A DNA stretch of 64,000 nucleotides from Capitulum mitella (Eukaryota; Arthropoda; Thecostraca; Pollicipedomorpha; Pollicipedidae), in NCBI GenBank assembly GCA_030062745.1, contig CP099841.1, positions 5,831,423-5,895,422 on the forward strand, written 5' to 3'. A model generated the notes under the pieces. It had not been told where the DNA came from and did no database searches. It saw nothing but the letters and a program-made list of their open reading frames with translations. The translations under genes were made by a program, and so were the position numbers. This document shows positions 1 to 10,512 of the stretch, in pieces. Position 1 is the stretch's first letter, and each line of letters starts with the position of its first letter.

Positions 1-474
1 GATATCAAACTGAAACGTGGTACACAAGTAGAGGGCACCCTTCTACGTCATATATATTTCTGGTCTGCCATTCGAAAAAACGGCGCCGAAATTATTGCAA
101 AAAAACAAATATTGAATTTTGACCTTGACCTGACCTTGTAAAGTGGACGCAGATAAACAAAATTTTGTGTGCACATTGCTCAACTATTTAACTATGCAGT
201 CATATAAAGTTTTAAGTTCTATCTTAAAAACTCTGTTTTTGGCAGACATTTTTCTTTTACCCTCAACATGGCCAAAAATGGCATGAGGTGCCTCCCAAAA
301 ACGCTGCCTGGCTCCGCTCCTGAGCAAAGCAGAATTGTGAAATTCTGTCACAGCACGTAGAAAGAATGGCTAAGAAAAGTCACCAAGTTTCGTGAAGCTG
401 CACTAAAAAGCCTGGAATTGGAAAGCAAAAACCCGAGGGGGAGCGGATTCGGCCTTCCCCTGACGGGAATAGGG
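1..474 (+). mobile_element. TTAA-target (piggyBac-like) non-autonomous element, right part, cut by window edge
   Basis: This stretch matches the last 475 bases or so of the complete copy at 28287-29524 in the same orientation. It ends in CGGGAATAGGG followed by TTAA at 475-478, the same terminus and target site as the other copies. No transposase is encoded, so it would depend on an enzyme supplied elsewhere. The left part lies outside the window. Confidence 0.8.
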
Positions 475-1300
475 TTAATGAAGGACCTTGCTCCTGGACC
501 AAGCTTGACACAATTTTATTTGGAGGGTGGTGGGGAAAAGCCATTGGTGGGTGACAATGGAGTATATAAGTTCCAGTTATTGCGGATAAAGTTGATTTTA
601 GGTGGTTAACGCCAAGGGCCTAAGAATTTACCTATATTTCCATATTTAAACAACCTTTAAGTTGTGGGTATCCAAGTCGTTTTGTGGGTGCCCATCTCCA
701 TTTTGTGGATGCCGGGGCACCCACAAAGAGATGGGAAACCACACCCCTGCATGGAGGTCTGGAATGAGCCACCGAACCGGCGAACTCGTGATCAAAGCTG
801 CCGGGGAAGAGCACAACGGAGAAGGGCACGACGAAGTAAACTAGACTGGGAGCGTCACTGGCCGGGCACCTGAGTTCAGGGGCGGGTCGACGATGTGGTC
901 ATGCAGCGCCCAATCTGGGCCTCAACGCACTGAGCCGCTCCGTGCAGACCGCACATTAGCAGTGACGTAAACTGCTTTACGGTGAGCTGCTTGAATCACA
1001 CGCTCATCATTGCATACAGCCTGTCCATGCGCGACCGCAGCTGAGTGATTTTAGTGCCCATTCTGCAGGTGTCGGCCTCCGAACGGCGAACGAGTGCCGG
1101 TGCCTTCCGAAGCGACCCCGACGCCAGTCATGACGCCACAAATGCGTCCAACAGCACTGCCAACTTTGTGCCTCTGCACGTGCTCTGCGCCTGGAGAAAC
1201 TGATTTGTCGGAGCTACCTTCCTCATCGGAGTGCCTCATAGCGCACCCAAGGGGGAGGGGCTTAGGGGTGCTGGAGCCCCTCCCTTAGCATAAAGAAGGC
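475..1300. other. Intergenic, nothing recognised
   Basis: No gene, RNA or named repeat is visible. The segment 760-1260 has more CpG than its surroundings, but its reading frames are short and show no family motif. Confidence 0.4.
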
Positions 1301-1990
1301 CCCCTCCGGAGCTTGTGTTGGATAGAGCCCCTCCGTGGGTGGCGCGGAAGGATTTTCTGACTGCTGTGCTTCAGGGCCCCTCGGGCAAGGGGCACCATTA
1401 TTAGGACCCCTTTCTACTAAGGGGCTACTTGCTAGCTGAGGCTACTTTCCTAGCTAAGGGATCTTGCTGGCATGTTAAGGAGGCACCTTCTGGCCTGCAA
1501 AGAGCGTCCCTCCTGGCTTGCAGAGGACCCCTGCTGTGCTGCCAAGGGCCCGTCTACGAGCCGGTAGATAGGCTTCCTACCGATATGTTAAGGGTCCTTT
1601 GCTAGTCTGTAAAGGGGTCCTTTGTCGCCGTGCAGATGGCCCACTGCGGCCTGTTTAACGTCCCTATAAAGATGTCCCTGTGCAGGCCTGTAAACGGTGA
1701 CTGGTTAGCCTATAAACGGCCTTGCTCAGGCCTATAAATGGCCCACATACGAGGCTTTAGATCGCCTCCTGCTGGTCCCTAAAGAGGCAACTGCTGCTGG
1801 CTTTTATGCAGACCATCGGGGTGCCCCATTGGCCTGTTGGGAGCCAACCTGATGACCCGTAAAGGGACCTTCTTTTGAGACCACTGAAGGAGCCCTCTGT
1901 CGACCCGAAGAGAAGTCCCTGCGGGTCTGTCGGGAGTCCCCTTCGGGTATGAGGAGGTGGCCTAGTAAAGAGCCCCAAAAACTGGTCCTT
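1300..1990. repeat. Degenerate short-unit satellite, left block
   Basis: A loosely tandem array built on a unit like CCTGTAAAGGGGTCC or CCTATAAACGGCC, recurring every 22-35 bases with heavy divergence. The clearest units are at about 1640-1760. The array resumes at 4054 after a nested block of mobile elements, so the two blocks were probably once continuous. Confidence 0.5.
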
Positions 1991-2330
1991 AGCGGTATTC
2001 CCGTACCCATAGCGCTAGATCGCATTACCGTATGAGGGGGGAGCTAATTATTCGTCCCTCTCCCATGAGACCTCGAGAACGACCCGTCCGATTTCATCGC
2101 AACAAACACTTATCGACTCCCTATGATGTGAACTGCATTTTTTTTTTAAAAAGGGGGTTTGGGGAATTTTAGGGGGGCAAAAGAAAAAGGGGAAAAAAAA
2201 TTAAAAGAAAATATTTTTTTTTGTTAATGGACCGGTTTTGATGCAACTGGCATAAATCGAGAGCTAATCGATGGGACTTTTCCCTCTGCCCATACGTCTG
2301 GAGTTTTGAGGAAGTGGCTAGACGTTTACA
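1990..2330 (+). mobile_element. Old, decayed left part of a TTAA-target element
   Basis: Diverged match to the first 350 bases of the copy at 28287. A degenerate terminus (TATTCCCG at about 1993) is followed by the shared CTCGAGAACGACC, a TTTCATCGCAACAAAC block at about 2092-2107, and the ATGGACCGGTTTTGATG segment. The matching right part is at 3545-4053, and other elements lie between them. Confidence 0.6.
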
Positions 2331-2351
2331 TTGACTGGACAATGGAAGGAC

Positions 2352-2395
<44 letters not shown>
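2352..2395. repeat. (TA)n microsatellite
   Basis: About 44 bases of nearly pure TA. Confidence 0.95.
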
Positions 2396-2400
<5 letters not shown>

Positions 2401-2480
2401 CGCGTGGTAGTTGGCGAGCGTTGTGACACGTACATTGCGGAAGCACTATGGAAGCTGTCGTAACCAAAAACTATCCAGGC

Positions 2481-2754
2481 CAGGCACTTAGCCGGGACTT
2501 TCTTCAGGGGTGGGGGGGGGGCAAATGTCAACTTTTGTCATATGCCACAGGTATATAACGAAATTTACAAGAAAAGGCAATAATTTTAGGCAATGTATCT
2601 CATATTTCATGCACAGGAAAACATATAATGTTTGATATTCCAACATATATATGATCGCTATTACGCATTCATGCGAAATCGCCATGTATCTAGTGTAGAC
2701 CGCTTGGCTCAGGGGGGCATGACCCCCATGCCCCCCCCGTTGGCTACGTCCCTG
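2481..2754 (+). mobile_element. hAT-type MITE, copy 1, with perfect 8-bp target duplication
   Basis: The element starts CAGGCACTTAGCC and ends GGCTACGTCCCTG; the consensus ends form a 13-bp inverted repeat CAGGSACGTAGCC. It is flanked by the identical 8-mer ATCCAGGC at 2473-2480 and 2755-2762. CAGG ends with 8-bp target duplications are the hallmark of the hAT superfamily. At 274 bp with no open frame it is non-autonomous. Confidence 0.85.
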
Positions 2755-2785
2755 ATCCAGGCTGCACTGTTCACACACCTTGAAC

Positions 2786-3050
2786 CAGGCACGTAGCCAG
2801 GATTTTCCTCGGGGGGGGTGGCAAATGTCAAATTTTGTCACATACTACAGGCATATGACGAAATGTACAAGAAAAGGCGGAAATTTTAGACAATTGATCT
2901 ATTATTTATTGCTCAGGAAAACATGCCATGTTTGCTTTTGCAACACATATATGATTACAATTACGTATTCATACGAAATCGCCATGTATCTAGTGCAGAC
3001 CGCTTGGCCAAGGAGGGATCCCCATGGCCCCCCCCTCGGCTACGTCCAAG
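2786..3050 (+). mobile_element. hAT-type MITE, copy 2, with perfect 8-bp target duplication
   Basis: Same family and orientation as the copy 31 bases upstream, with start CAGGCACGTAGCCAGG. The right end has decayed (CCAAG in place of CCCTG). It is flanked by CCTTGAAC at 2778-2785 and 3051-3058. Confidence 0.85.
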
Positions 3051-3177
3051 CCTTGAACTTCCTATGAACTGTCGCTGAACACAGTCGACCGTGGAACAAT
3101 ACGTCGTAAATAAGTACTTTTTGACTGATTAGGAAAAAGTACTTATTTGCGAGGAAAACCTTCGGATAAATGTTTCT

Positions 3178-3505
3178 TCAGGAGTAGAACAGAAGATATT
3201 GCTGCCGAATCTCGGAACTATCACATGACGCATCAGCTAGAAAGAAGCCAAGATATTTATATTCGTTTACGTGCGCTAACTGCGCATCAAACAATGTGAA
3301 TTGTGGCAACACCATATTCTTACACATCCTGAGTTGCAAAACCATGCACATAGTCTTCTCTGTATTGCACATTACTTCATGCTCTTTGGCAAAGTTCTCG
3401 CATGTATACAGTAAAGTTTGCAAACCGAAAGGCGACGGTGACAGAACCATATCGTCGGCATACGCAATTTTACCTCATTGTATATGCCGACGACCATTTA
3501 TATGA
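3178..3505 (-). pseudogene. Fragment of a non-LTR retrotransposon reverse transcriptase
   Basis: Read on the minus strand, the fragment holds the catalytic YADD box (KIAYADDM, at about 3450-3473), then a SPSPFGLQTLL segment and the conserved EYKYLGFFL block. This is the order seen in LINE-type reverse transcriptases between the active site and the thumb. A stop codon lies just upstream of the YADD segment and only about 110 residues remain. The piece is therefore 5'-truncated and dead. The clade cannot be assigned. Confidence 0.75.
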
Positions 3506-3544
3506 TTTATGCTGCCTAGGTACTGGCACGCGCGGTATATGACA

Positions 3545-4053
3545 CGCGCAAGGACGTCTTTGGCCATAGCTCAGTGATCCCCACCTGACATTAACCTGGA
3601 ACTTGTAACACAAGTACAGGACACCGTTCTGAGTCATGCATCCCAGAGTTTGCATTTTGAAAATGGGCGCCAAAAATATTCCCATAAAATAAAATTTGGG
3701 ATTTTGGCCTGGCCTTGTCAAGTGATCTCAGGTCAACAAAAATATTTTTATACGTTTCCCTAGTTATATACCTATACACTCACATACAAAGTGTTAAGTT
3801 TATCTCTACAAATCTACTTCTGAGACCATTTTTCTCTATCTTCAAAATTGCCAAAAATGGTCTGAAGTGACTCCCAAAAACTTGGCTTGGCTCCGCCGAT
3901 GAGCAAAAAAAAACTATGAAAAGTTTGACAAGTTACGTACAAAGAATAAGTTGGAAAATGCAACAAAGTCCGCGAATCTGCTTCAGAAACTCTGAAAATG
4001 GAAGCAAAAAACCGAAAGGGGCTTCTGAAGCCGTCCTACTCATACGAGAATAG
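3545..4053 (+). mobile_element. Old, decayed right part of a TTAA-target element
   Basis: Diverged match to about 29015-29524 of the complete copy: CATAGCTCAGTGA, the ACACAAGTACAGGACACC segment, AAAAATGGTCTGAAGTG and the end GAGAATAGGG followed by TTGA, a mutated TTAA. The middle of the element is missing or replaced. Confidence 0.6.
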
Positions 4054-4330
4054 GGTTGAAGGGGTCCCTGCACGTCTGCGAAGGACCCCTTGCAGCTGCC
4101 GGCCTGTGAAGAGACCCAGTCGTCCTGTAAAGTGGTCTCTACCTGGCAATGCTGGTCTTCTTTTCTCCTAAATGGGCATCCGCTGACCTGTAAACAACAC
4201 GAGTCCCTTCGTCATTTCCGTCGGAAGCGCTTTTTTCCGATACGTCCTGTTATGCATATGGTGTTGTTCAGAACCCTCGCAGGCGTTACAAGGAGACCTC
4301 CGTGAGCCTGTCAACAGCATCAGCCCGCTT
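4054..4330. repeat. Degenerate short-unit satellite, right block
   Basis: Continues the array of 1300-1990 with units such as GGCCTGTGAAGAGACCC, CGTCCTGTAAAGTGG and TGACCTGTAAACAAC. Its position right after the decayed TTAA element suggests that the element inserted into the array. Confidence 0.45.
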
Positions 4331-4524
4331 TAGAGACAACTATAACAACATATGATTTGTGCCTTTGCTAAAATTTGTGTCCATCATTGCATTAGAAAGC
4401 GAACAGTTTTGATTTCATTTCTGACCTCCGTGGGACGCGTTTTTTTGTCATTACGTTCTTCTTGTAAATATATAAATATAAATATATATATATGTATATG
4501 TATATATTTTCATACAAAGAAGAA

Positions 4525-4640
4525 TGTACGCATGGTTTTGCAATCAAAGATGTGATGTGTAATATGGTCTTGCCACAATTCACATTGTGTGATGCATGGT
4601 TAGTGTAAGCAAAAAAATATAAATACCTGGGCTTCTGTCT
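4525..4640 (+). pseudogene. Second reverse-transcriptase fragment, opposite orientation
   Basis: The plus strand matches the minus-strand sequence of the fragment at 3178-3505: GCATGGTTTTGCA, then CTTGCCACAATTCACATTGT, then an ATAAATACCTGGGCTTCT stretch equivalent to the KYLGF block. It contains frameshifts and runs directly into a TA microsatellite. Confidence 0.6.
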
Positions 4641-4649
4641 GTTTGGTAT

Positions 4650-4656
<7 letters not shown>

Positions 4657-4713
<57 letters not shown>
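4657..4713. repeat. (TA)n microsatellite
   Basis: About 57 bases of uninterrupted TA. A shorter, impure AT tract lies at 4468-4510. Confidence 0.95.
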
Positions 4714-4715
<2 letters not shown>

Positions 4716-4890
4716 CATTTTCTGGTTGCAAGGCAAACGCGGTGGATGCTGCCGAGAACGCCCACCGTCCGAAGGTCTACCCCCTTAGGAAAATCCTTAT
4801 GCGCCTCTTCCCGGCTTAGTACGTTTAAGTTCTCTAAACGCTTTGGGGTGCACCCAATCTCGTTACGAAAAAACGAGCCGAGTTGTTTAA

Positions 4891-6103
4891 CCCTACTCCC
4901 GGCAGGGGGGCTGAATCCGCCCCCCTGGTTTTTTTTGTTTGCCAATTCCAGGCTTTTTAACACAGCTTCACAAAACTTGGTGACTTTTCCTAGCTTTTCT
5001 TTTTACGTGCCGTGACAAAATTTCAAAATCCTATTTTGCTCAGGGGCGGAGCCAGGCAACGTTTTTAGGAGGCACCTCATGCCATTTTGGCCATGTTGAG
5101 GGTAAAAGGAAAATGTCTGCAAAAAACAGAGTTTTTAAGATACAACTTAAAACTTTATATGGATGTATAGCTAAATAGTTGGGCAATGTGCAGATAAAAT
5201 TTTGTTTATCTGAGGTCACTTTACAAGGTCAGGTCAAGGTCAAAAGTCAAAATTTGTTTTTTTTTGCAATAATTTCGGCGCCATTTTTTTCAAATGCCAA
5301 ACCCGGAATATATATGACGTAGAAGGGTGCCCTCTGCTTGTGTATCAAGTTTCAGCTTGATATCAGGTCGGGTCACGGGGCTATGACCTAAAATGTCAGT
5401 GCGCGTACCCAATATCACAATACCCATAAAATTAAATTTTTGAAATAGAGTGAATTCAAATGATTGAAAACGTTTACAGATAATATTAATTGCACAAGAG
5501 ATCATCCCAAGTGACCCCAGGTCACTGGAGGTCATTTAAGGTCAAAGGTCACAAGTTGATCTGAGAAACGTGTGACCATGACAGTTCCCCCTTTTCCATG
5601 TCCCTGGCACCGCCTATGCTAACATTATACAAACATTGTAATGCGATTTGTACTTCTTTAGTATAACATGACTAGCAGAAGCCAAAAAAGTGCTTTTGCC
5701 TGTTTTATTCATTCAGTTGTTAGAAAACTAATCCTCCTATTTTTGAAACGCTGTCAACGCCCAAGAATTTTCTCAAAATTTCAGATTTGTGCACCCATGG
5801 TAGAAACCCTATCCATAATCTCTCGATTCATGCCAGTTTCATCGAAATCGGTCGATAAACAACGGAGTTATAAGAAGTCCAAAAGTACCCCCCATTTTGA
5901 CATTTTTGCCCCCCTGTATCCACAAATTTCAAAATTTTGAAAAGTTCTTTTTATAAAAATGTAGTACACGGCACGGCGAATCGATTGCCGTTTGTTGCGA
6001 TGAAATCGGACGTTTAGTAGTTCTCGAGATCTCAGGGGGGGGGGGGCCCAATCCGCCCCCCTGCCGGGAATCGACCATACCGTCTAGCCCTCCGGGAATA
6101 GGC
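4891..6103 (-). mobile_element. Complete TTAA-target (piggyBac-like) non-autonomous element
   Basis: Reverse-oriented, full-length relative of the 28287-29524 copy. The outermost bases are CCCTACTCCCGG on the left and CCGGGAATAGGC on the right, bounded by TTAA at 4887-4890 and 6104-6107. Inside are the shared GGGGCGGAGCCAGGC and GGTCAAGGTC blocks. It has no transposase frame. The TTAA target and CCCT-type ends are those of the piggyBac superfamily. Confidence 0.85.
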
Positions 6104-6107
6104 TTAA

Positions 6108-7120
6108 CGCCCCTTGAGTAGCAAGTTCACAATATTGTTATGTGTGCAAGTTAAGTACAAATTCCGATTTTCTTGGGATTACTATCTATTTGGTTATGAA
6201 CTCATGAAGAAGAAACGTTAAATATTGCTCTTGCCGCTCTGTTGCGCCATAACACGGGAACAGCCAAATGCGGCCCCCTCCCCTCAGGCCCGCATTTTTT
6301 TGTGAAAACCATTATACATCGTCTTCCCGGCAGGCGGTTTTCGTATGATTTCAGTTCACACTGAGCTCGGGTAACACCCCCACCCCCTTAGAAAATCTTG
6401 GCTGCGCCCCTGCGCCATAAGCTGCAGTTTGCCTCACAGAGGTTATGGCTATGATATTTATATAATATAGTAAAGTATATGAATAATAGCTATAATGTTT
6501 ATATAATACAATATATAGTATAAATAGTTGTATACAATAAAGGAAATTTGAAAGTGCTTTTTTAATATTTTAAAGACACAAAAACCAAACGGGTCTCGTA
6601 TGGAGAACGGTTGGACCACCTTAAAACACGTATAAGGACATGAATTATGGAGACCAATTATTAGGTCGAAATTCTTTTTTTTATATTTCCCTGTACCTGA
6701 GACCGAACATTTGTCTAGTAGCGACAAGTAAGTTGCGCCATCTGGTAGCGAGAAACTTCCAGCAATGCTGGCCACTGCCGGTATGCGACACCGATGAGGT
6801 CCTGAGGCCACTGGGAACAAAACACCGCCGCATTCACATGGAGACCGAAGTCTGACGTGTCAAAGCTTTGCCTGTCGGCAGGCACTATCGCAGCTGCCTA
6901 GTAAACCAGCATAATCAGGGGTTCTTTTGTGAGGACCCTGCTCCCTCAATCTTGATTTGCCCCCCCCTCCCCCCTGTTGGTTTGGGCCCCGCAATATTTT
7001 TTGCCAGTTTTAAAGGGAAATGGGCAATAATAGGCGAAAGAACGGCCGCAGTGTATAAGACACGTAGAAAGTTGGGAATAAAGGATAAAGTAATACATTC
7101 ATATTTCTATTTTCTATCTA
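6108..7120. other. Intergenic, nothing recognised
   Basis: AT-rich, with a simple TATA-rich patch at 6450-6535 and G/C-homopolymer-bearing repeat debris around 6260-6410. No gene is visible. Confidence 0.4.
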
Positions 7121-7125
7121 TATAT

Positions 7126-7185
<60 letters not shown>
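7121..7185. repeat. (TA)n microsatellite
   Basis: TATATACATACATACA lead-in followed by about 45 bases of TA. Confidence 0.95.
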
Positions 7186-7187
<2 letters not shown>

Positions 7188-7208
7188 TGCATAAGATATA
7201 TACGCATA

Positions 7209-7465
7209 TACCATTGCAGAAGAGAGATCTAACTACAACTAGCTGGCAGGGACCAAGGGGCCATGAGGGCCATGCCCTCCCCCCGGAAACAAGCGGTCTA
7301 CACTAGATATTTAGCGATTTTGCAGGAATACGGAATAGTGAACATCTTTATGCTACAAATGTAAACATTTTTCCTGTGCGTTGGGTATGAGGTCAACTTC
7401 ATACAACTCTTGTTTTTTCCTATAAATTGTGTTATATGCCAGTGGCATATGACAAAATTTGACAT
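7209..7465 (-). repeat. Duplicated block carrying a truncated hAT-type MITE (copy 3)
   Basis: The flank CCATTGCAGAAGAGAGA and the adjoining MITE (from 7247) are repeated at 7770-8030. The MITE here loses its end at about 7465, where a (TACA)n/(TA)n tract to 7512 begins. Because the flank is shared, this is a duplication of an already occupied site and not an independent insertion. Confidence 0.7.
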
Positions 7466-7467
7466 AT

Positions 7468-7479
<12 letters not shown>

Positions 7480-7512
<33 letters not shown>
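7480..7512. repeat. (TA)n microsatellite
   Basis: About 33 bases of TA at the broken end of MITE copy 3. Confidence 0.9.
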
Positions 7513-7516
<4 letters not shown>

Positions 7517-7807
7517 CCTCCGTAGATACGCAATTTTTAAGTTTATAAGTAGTGCAAAAACTTATAATTTCCGTTGGTCAAAATAAAGTGGCTAAATCCG
7601 TTGAGAAACCAACATTTGGGAACAATTAGGTTGTCGGGCCCTCGGTTTGGTCCCCCCAATAATTTAGAGACCGACGCCCCTGTGATCATACAGAGTTCGG
7701 AGGTGCGCCCTGTCCTCGTTTACAGCATATTTACAGCCATCCCAATTGACGAGAAAAGTACAATCGTAAGACCATTGCAGAAGAGAGAGCTAACTACAAC
7801 TGGCTAG

Positions 7808-8071
7808 CAGGGACCAAGGGGCCATGAGGGCCATGTCCCCCCCCCCCCCCGAAACAAGCGGTCTACACTAGATATTTAGCGATTTCGCAGGAATACGGAA
7901 CAGTGAACATCTTTATGCTACAAAAGTAAACATGTTTTTCCTGCGCGTTGGGTATGAGGGCAACTGCATACAATTTTTGTTTTTTTCCTGTAAATTGTGT
8001 TATATATCAGTGGCATTTGACAAAATTTGGCATTTACCCCCCCCGCGAGGAAAATCCTGGCTACGTGCCTG
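7808..8071 (-). mobile_element. hAT-type MITE, copy 4, with perfect 8-bp target duplication
   Basis: Reverse orientation, running from CAGGGACC to the intact terminus CCTGGCTACGTGCCTG. It is flanked by CTGGCTAG at 7800-7807 and 8072-8079. Confidence 0.85.
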
Positions 8072-8079
8072 CTGGCTAG

Positions 8080-8630
8080 GATCAGCTATCTGTCAGCTAT
8101 CAACGGCTGTCGCTTTCCTCGCGCGCGGCTGCCGGTAGCTCAGCAGTTGTCTGACCGAGGAGCCAAGACCCGAACCAGTTTCCGGCGGCCTCCTTGTCCA
8201 TCACGCGTTCCTTCTCCGATGAGCTGAAACAACTGTATTTTTCATGCGCAGGTAGAAGCTGCTATAGTCTGCTACACCATTTTGTTTCCGTCCGTAAGCT
8301 TTCTAGGAGGCAGAATGCACCCGCCGCATGAATGCCTGGTTCAAGGCGTTAGTTCGCTATTGCGCCTTTTGACACATGGATGCTCCTCAGATTATGTTCC
8401 ATTGAAAAAGGCGTTAAGGTCCAGGAAAATTTAAAGGCTATTTTAGCTTACGCATGTCCACCTCTTCATATTATCTTATCCTGCTCCCAATCAGTTTGCA
8501 TTATCACCCTAGGTTTATGAAAATGAATCATCGATACTACGTAACTGACATCAATGGGACCATGTCTTGCAAGGCTTTAAATATTTTTCGGCACACGTCG
8601 TACATCACACAAGTACATAACCCAGTTGTC
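8080..8630. other. Intergenic between the MITE and the La 3' end
   Basis: No open frame with family motifs. A weak tRNA-like stretch around 8130-8190 was considered and rejected. Confidence 0.4.
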
Positions 8631-8636
8631 CTGGTA

Positions 8637-8642
8637 TTTATT
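8637..8642 (-). terminator. La polyadenylation signal
   Basis: AATAAA on the minus strand, 175 bases downstream of the La stop codon. It is the first canonical hexamer after the gene. No genomic poly(A) tract follows, which argues against La here being a retrocopy. Confidence 0.65.
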
Positions 8643-8817
8643 TTGCCATTCTGCGAAGCACCAATCACATGCTAGAATCGTGACAATGAATACTTTTCCC
8701 TCAACATCGATCTCGTACGAAAACCACGTCGTCAAGATGGGCAGGATGACCCAAGAACAAAAAATGACAGCCCTTGGGCGTCCAAGAGCATGTAGGGCAA
8801 ACGACAAACAGCGGGTC

Positions 8818-10060
8818 TCAGTGCCTACCCCGCTTGCCACCACGGCCTCTACCTCGGCCGCGATTACTTCCCTTCCGTTTCAGATGGAACCGCTTGTTCT
8901 TACGTGCTTCTTGCTGGTCATCCAAGTACTTGATTTCTTCTTCTCCATCCAGCACACGCGCCTCCACCTCCACCCCATCGATTTCTAGTTTGCCGCCTTC
9001 GTCCAATTTGGCGAAAACTTCCTTGGCAGACCCAGCTTCCTTGAGACGCGCATACGCCTCCGCATCGCCCTGCGTGAAGTCGACAAAAGCCACATCACCG
9101 CCTAGTTCTACCAAGCGGTCCTTGATGTGAGTCCATTTAGTTGTCTCTTTGAGTCCTTTCAGGACGAGAACAGCGCCCAGAACGTGTTCATTTTTCTCCT
9201 CCTCGTCATTTCCTCCATCTTTCTCCTCCGCAGTCGCTCCATTCTTTCCACCATTTTCTTCTGACTTCTTGTCTCCATCCGCAGCGTTCTTCAAGTTCTG
9301 CTTACGCTTTTCTTTGCCCTTTCTGCCCTCCTTCATCTCGATTTTCTTTTCCTCTAGATAATCTGCTTGCCATTTCCTGATGAGTTCTTCGTCACCGTGT
9401 TTGACCGATTCAAGCTTAATAAACGCTTCGGCTTCTTCCTTTGTGGGGAAGGTAACGAAAATCGAGCCTTTGAATTTCCATTTGTCTTCTACCTTGTCGT
9501 GATAGTTCCTCATCTGAACATTATCAGTCGAGCCAAACGGCTGGAGAAACTCCAGCAGCATATCAAGGGTGGTGCCTTCCTTGGGGAAACCCTTCACGTA
9601 CACGGATCGCCCGATGATTTCCTGCCTGCGGGCGACCGAAAGCTCCGGCAGCGGCTTCTCCGGACATCTCCGCACTTTGGACTTGTCCTCGCTGACTTCC
9701 ATCAGGTTCCGCCTTGGACTTGAGAAGGGCATCACAGATGACGGCGGCGTCATCACTTAGGTTCTTGAGGCGTTGGAAGTTCAGCATTGTTTCCATAGAA
9801 ACCCAACCATCATCCTTCTTTATTTGCTCTTGGAGAAATTTGTCCTTCGGGAGGTTGTAGTCACCAAAGTAGTATTCTACCTGGCGAATAATCTTTTGTT
9901 CCAGTTCAGACGTCTCAGCGTTTTCGATTTTGGAGGCAATCTTTGTCTTCACTTCCAGTACCACATCCTTTTCGGATTTCGCCGCAACGTCTGACTCCAC
10001 TTCTGTCTCTTTCTTCTCCGTTTTGGCAGCGACCTGCTCCATATCTGATGTTTCTGCCAT
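8818..10060 (-). CDS. La: Lupus La protein homolog (single coding exon, one frame break)
   Basis: La binds the 3' UUU-OH of new RNA polymerase III transcripts and helps them fold and mature in the nucleus. Allowing for one extra base, the protein is 413 residues, close to the 408 of human La. The La motif is at about 50-130, with the signature QVEYYFGDYNLPKDKF. RRM1 is at about 150-230 (RSVYVKGFP). A charged KEKRK/acidic linker is followed by the C-terminal RRM at about 293-375 (GAVLVLKGL), and the protein ends in an RGRGRGRGGKRGRH tail. The start MAETSD was chosen because a splice acceptor (GTTTTAG) lies 70 bases upstream and homology begins soon after. The frame breaks at 9705-9708: AAGGCGGAACCTGATG reads on only if one C is removed, which restores the family sequence SKAELMEVSEDK. 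An assembly indel or a recent null allele is possible. The coding region has no introns, unlike vertebrate La. Confidence 0.93.
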
Positions 10061-10130
10061 GACAGTCACGTTGGATTCCAGGACACTTAAAACCTGATAC
10101 ACTTCAATGAATGTCCTCAAGAGTCAGCAC
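10061..10130 (-). other. La 5' UTR segment behind a splice acceptor
   Basis: The minus strand reads a pyrimidine-rich CAATTTGTTTTAG just before 10130, so the La transcript probably has an untranslated upstream exon. The 5' intron would run from 10131 towards the CpG-containing block at 12.4 kb. Confidence 0.5.
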
Positions 10131-10512
10131 CTAAAACAAATTGAAGAACAGGTAAGCATCCAAGGCAAATCCACAAAAAAAAACATTTGCCAAACATCAT
10201 GAGATAGACATTGTTTCAAATGAGGAACAATTTGAAACAATCATCCTTCCACTAAAATGTCACAAGCTGTGCAGTCATGACTGAGAATAAGACCAAGACT
10301 TTTACTGAGGTCATCCACTATGTATGGTGGCTATAAGAACTTCTCATCAGTATCAAAATGTGACAAAGCAAAGAAAATGCCATTGCAGGTAAATCCAACA
10401 GAAGCAGTCATACTGTCCATTCACATACCCATTACTCTGGCAGCACAGAATGCAGGAGTGCATGAGATCATGGCCCATACTGCCCCAACAGTTAGAGCCA
10501 CATCCTGGTCCA

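Noticed and set aside
2169..2531. Minus-strand frame with runs of Tyr-Ile (also at 4392-4736, 6868-7194, 62463-62691)
   Set aside because: The runs are translations of TA microsatellites.
8125..8190. tRNA-like stretch (TAGCTCAGCAGTTG A-box resemblance)
   Set aside because: No correctly placed B-box and no cloverleaf; at best a decayed tRNA-derived repeat.
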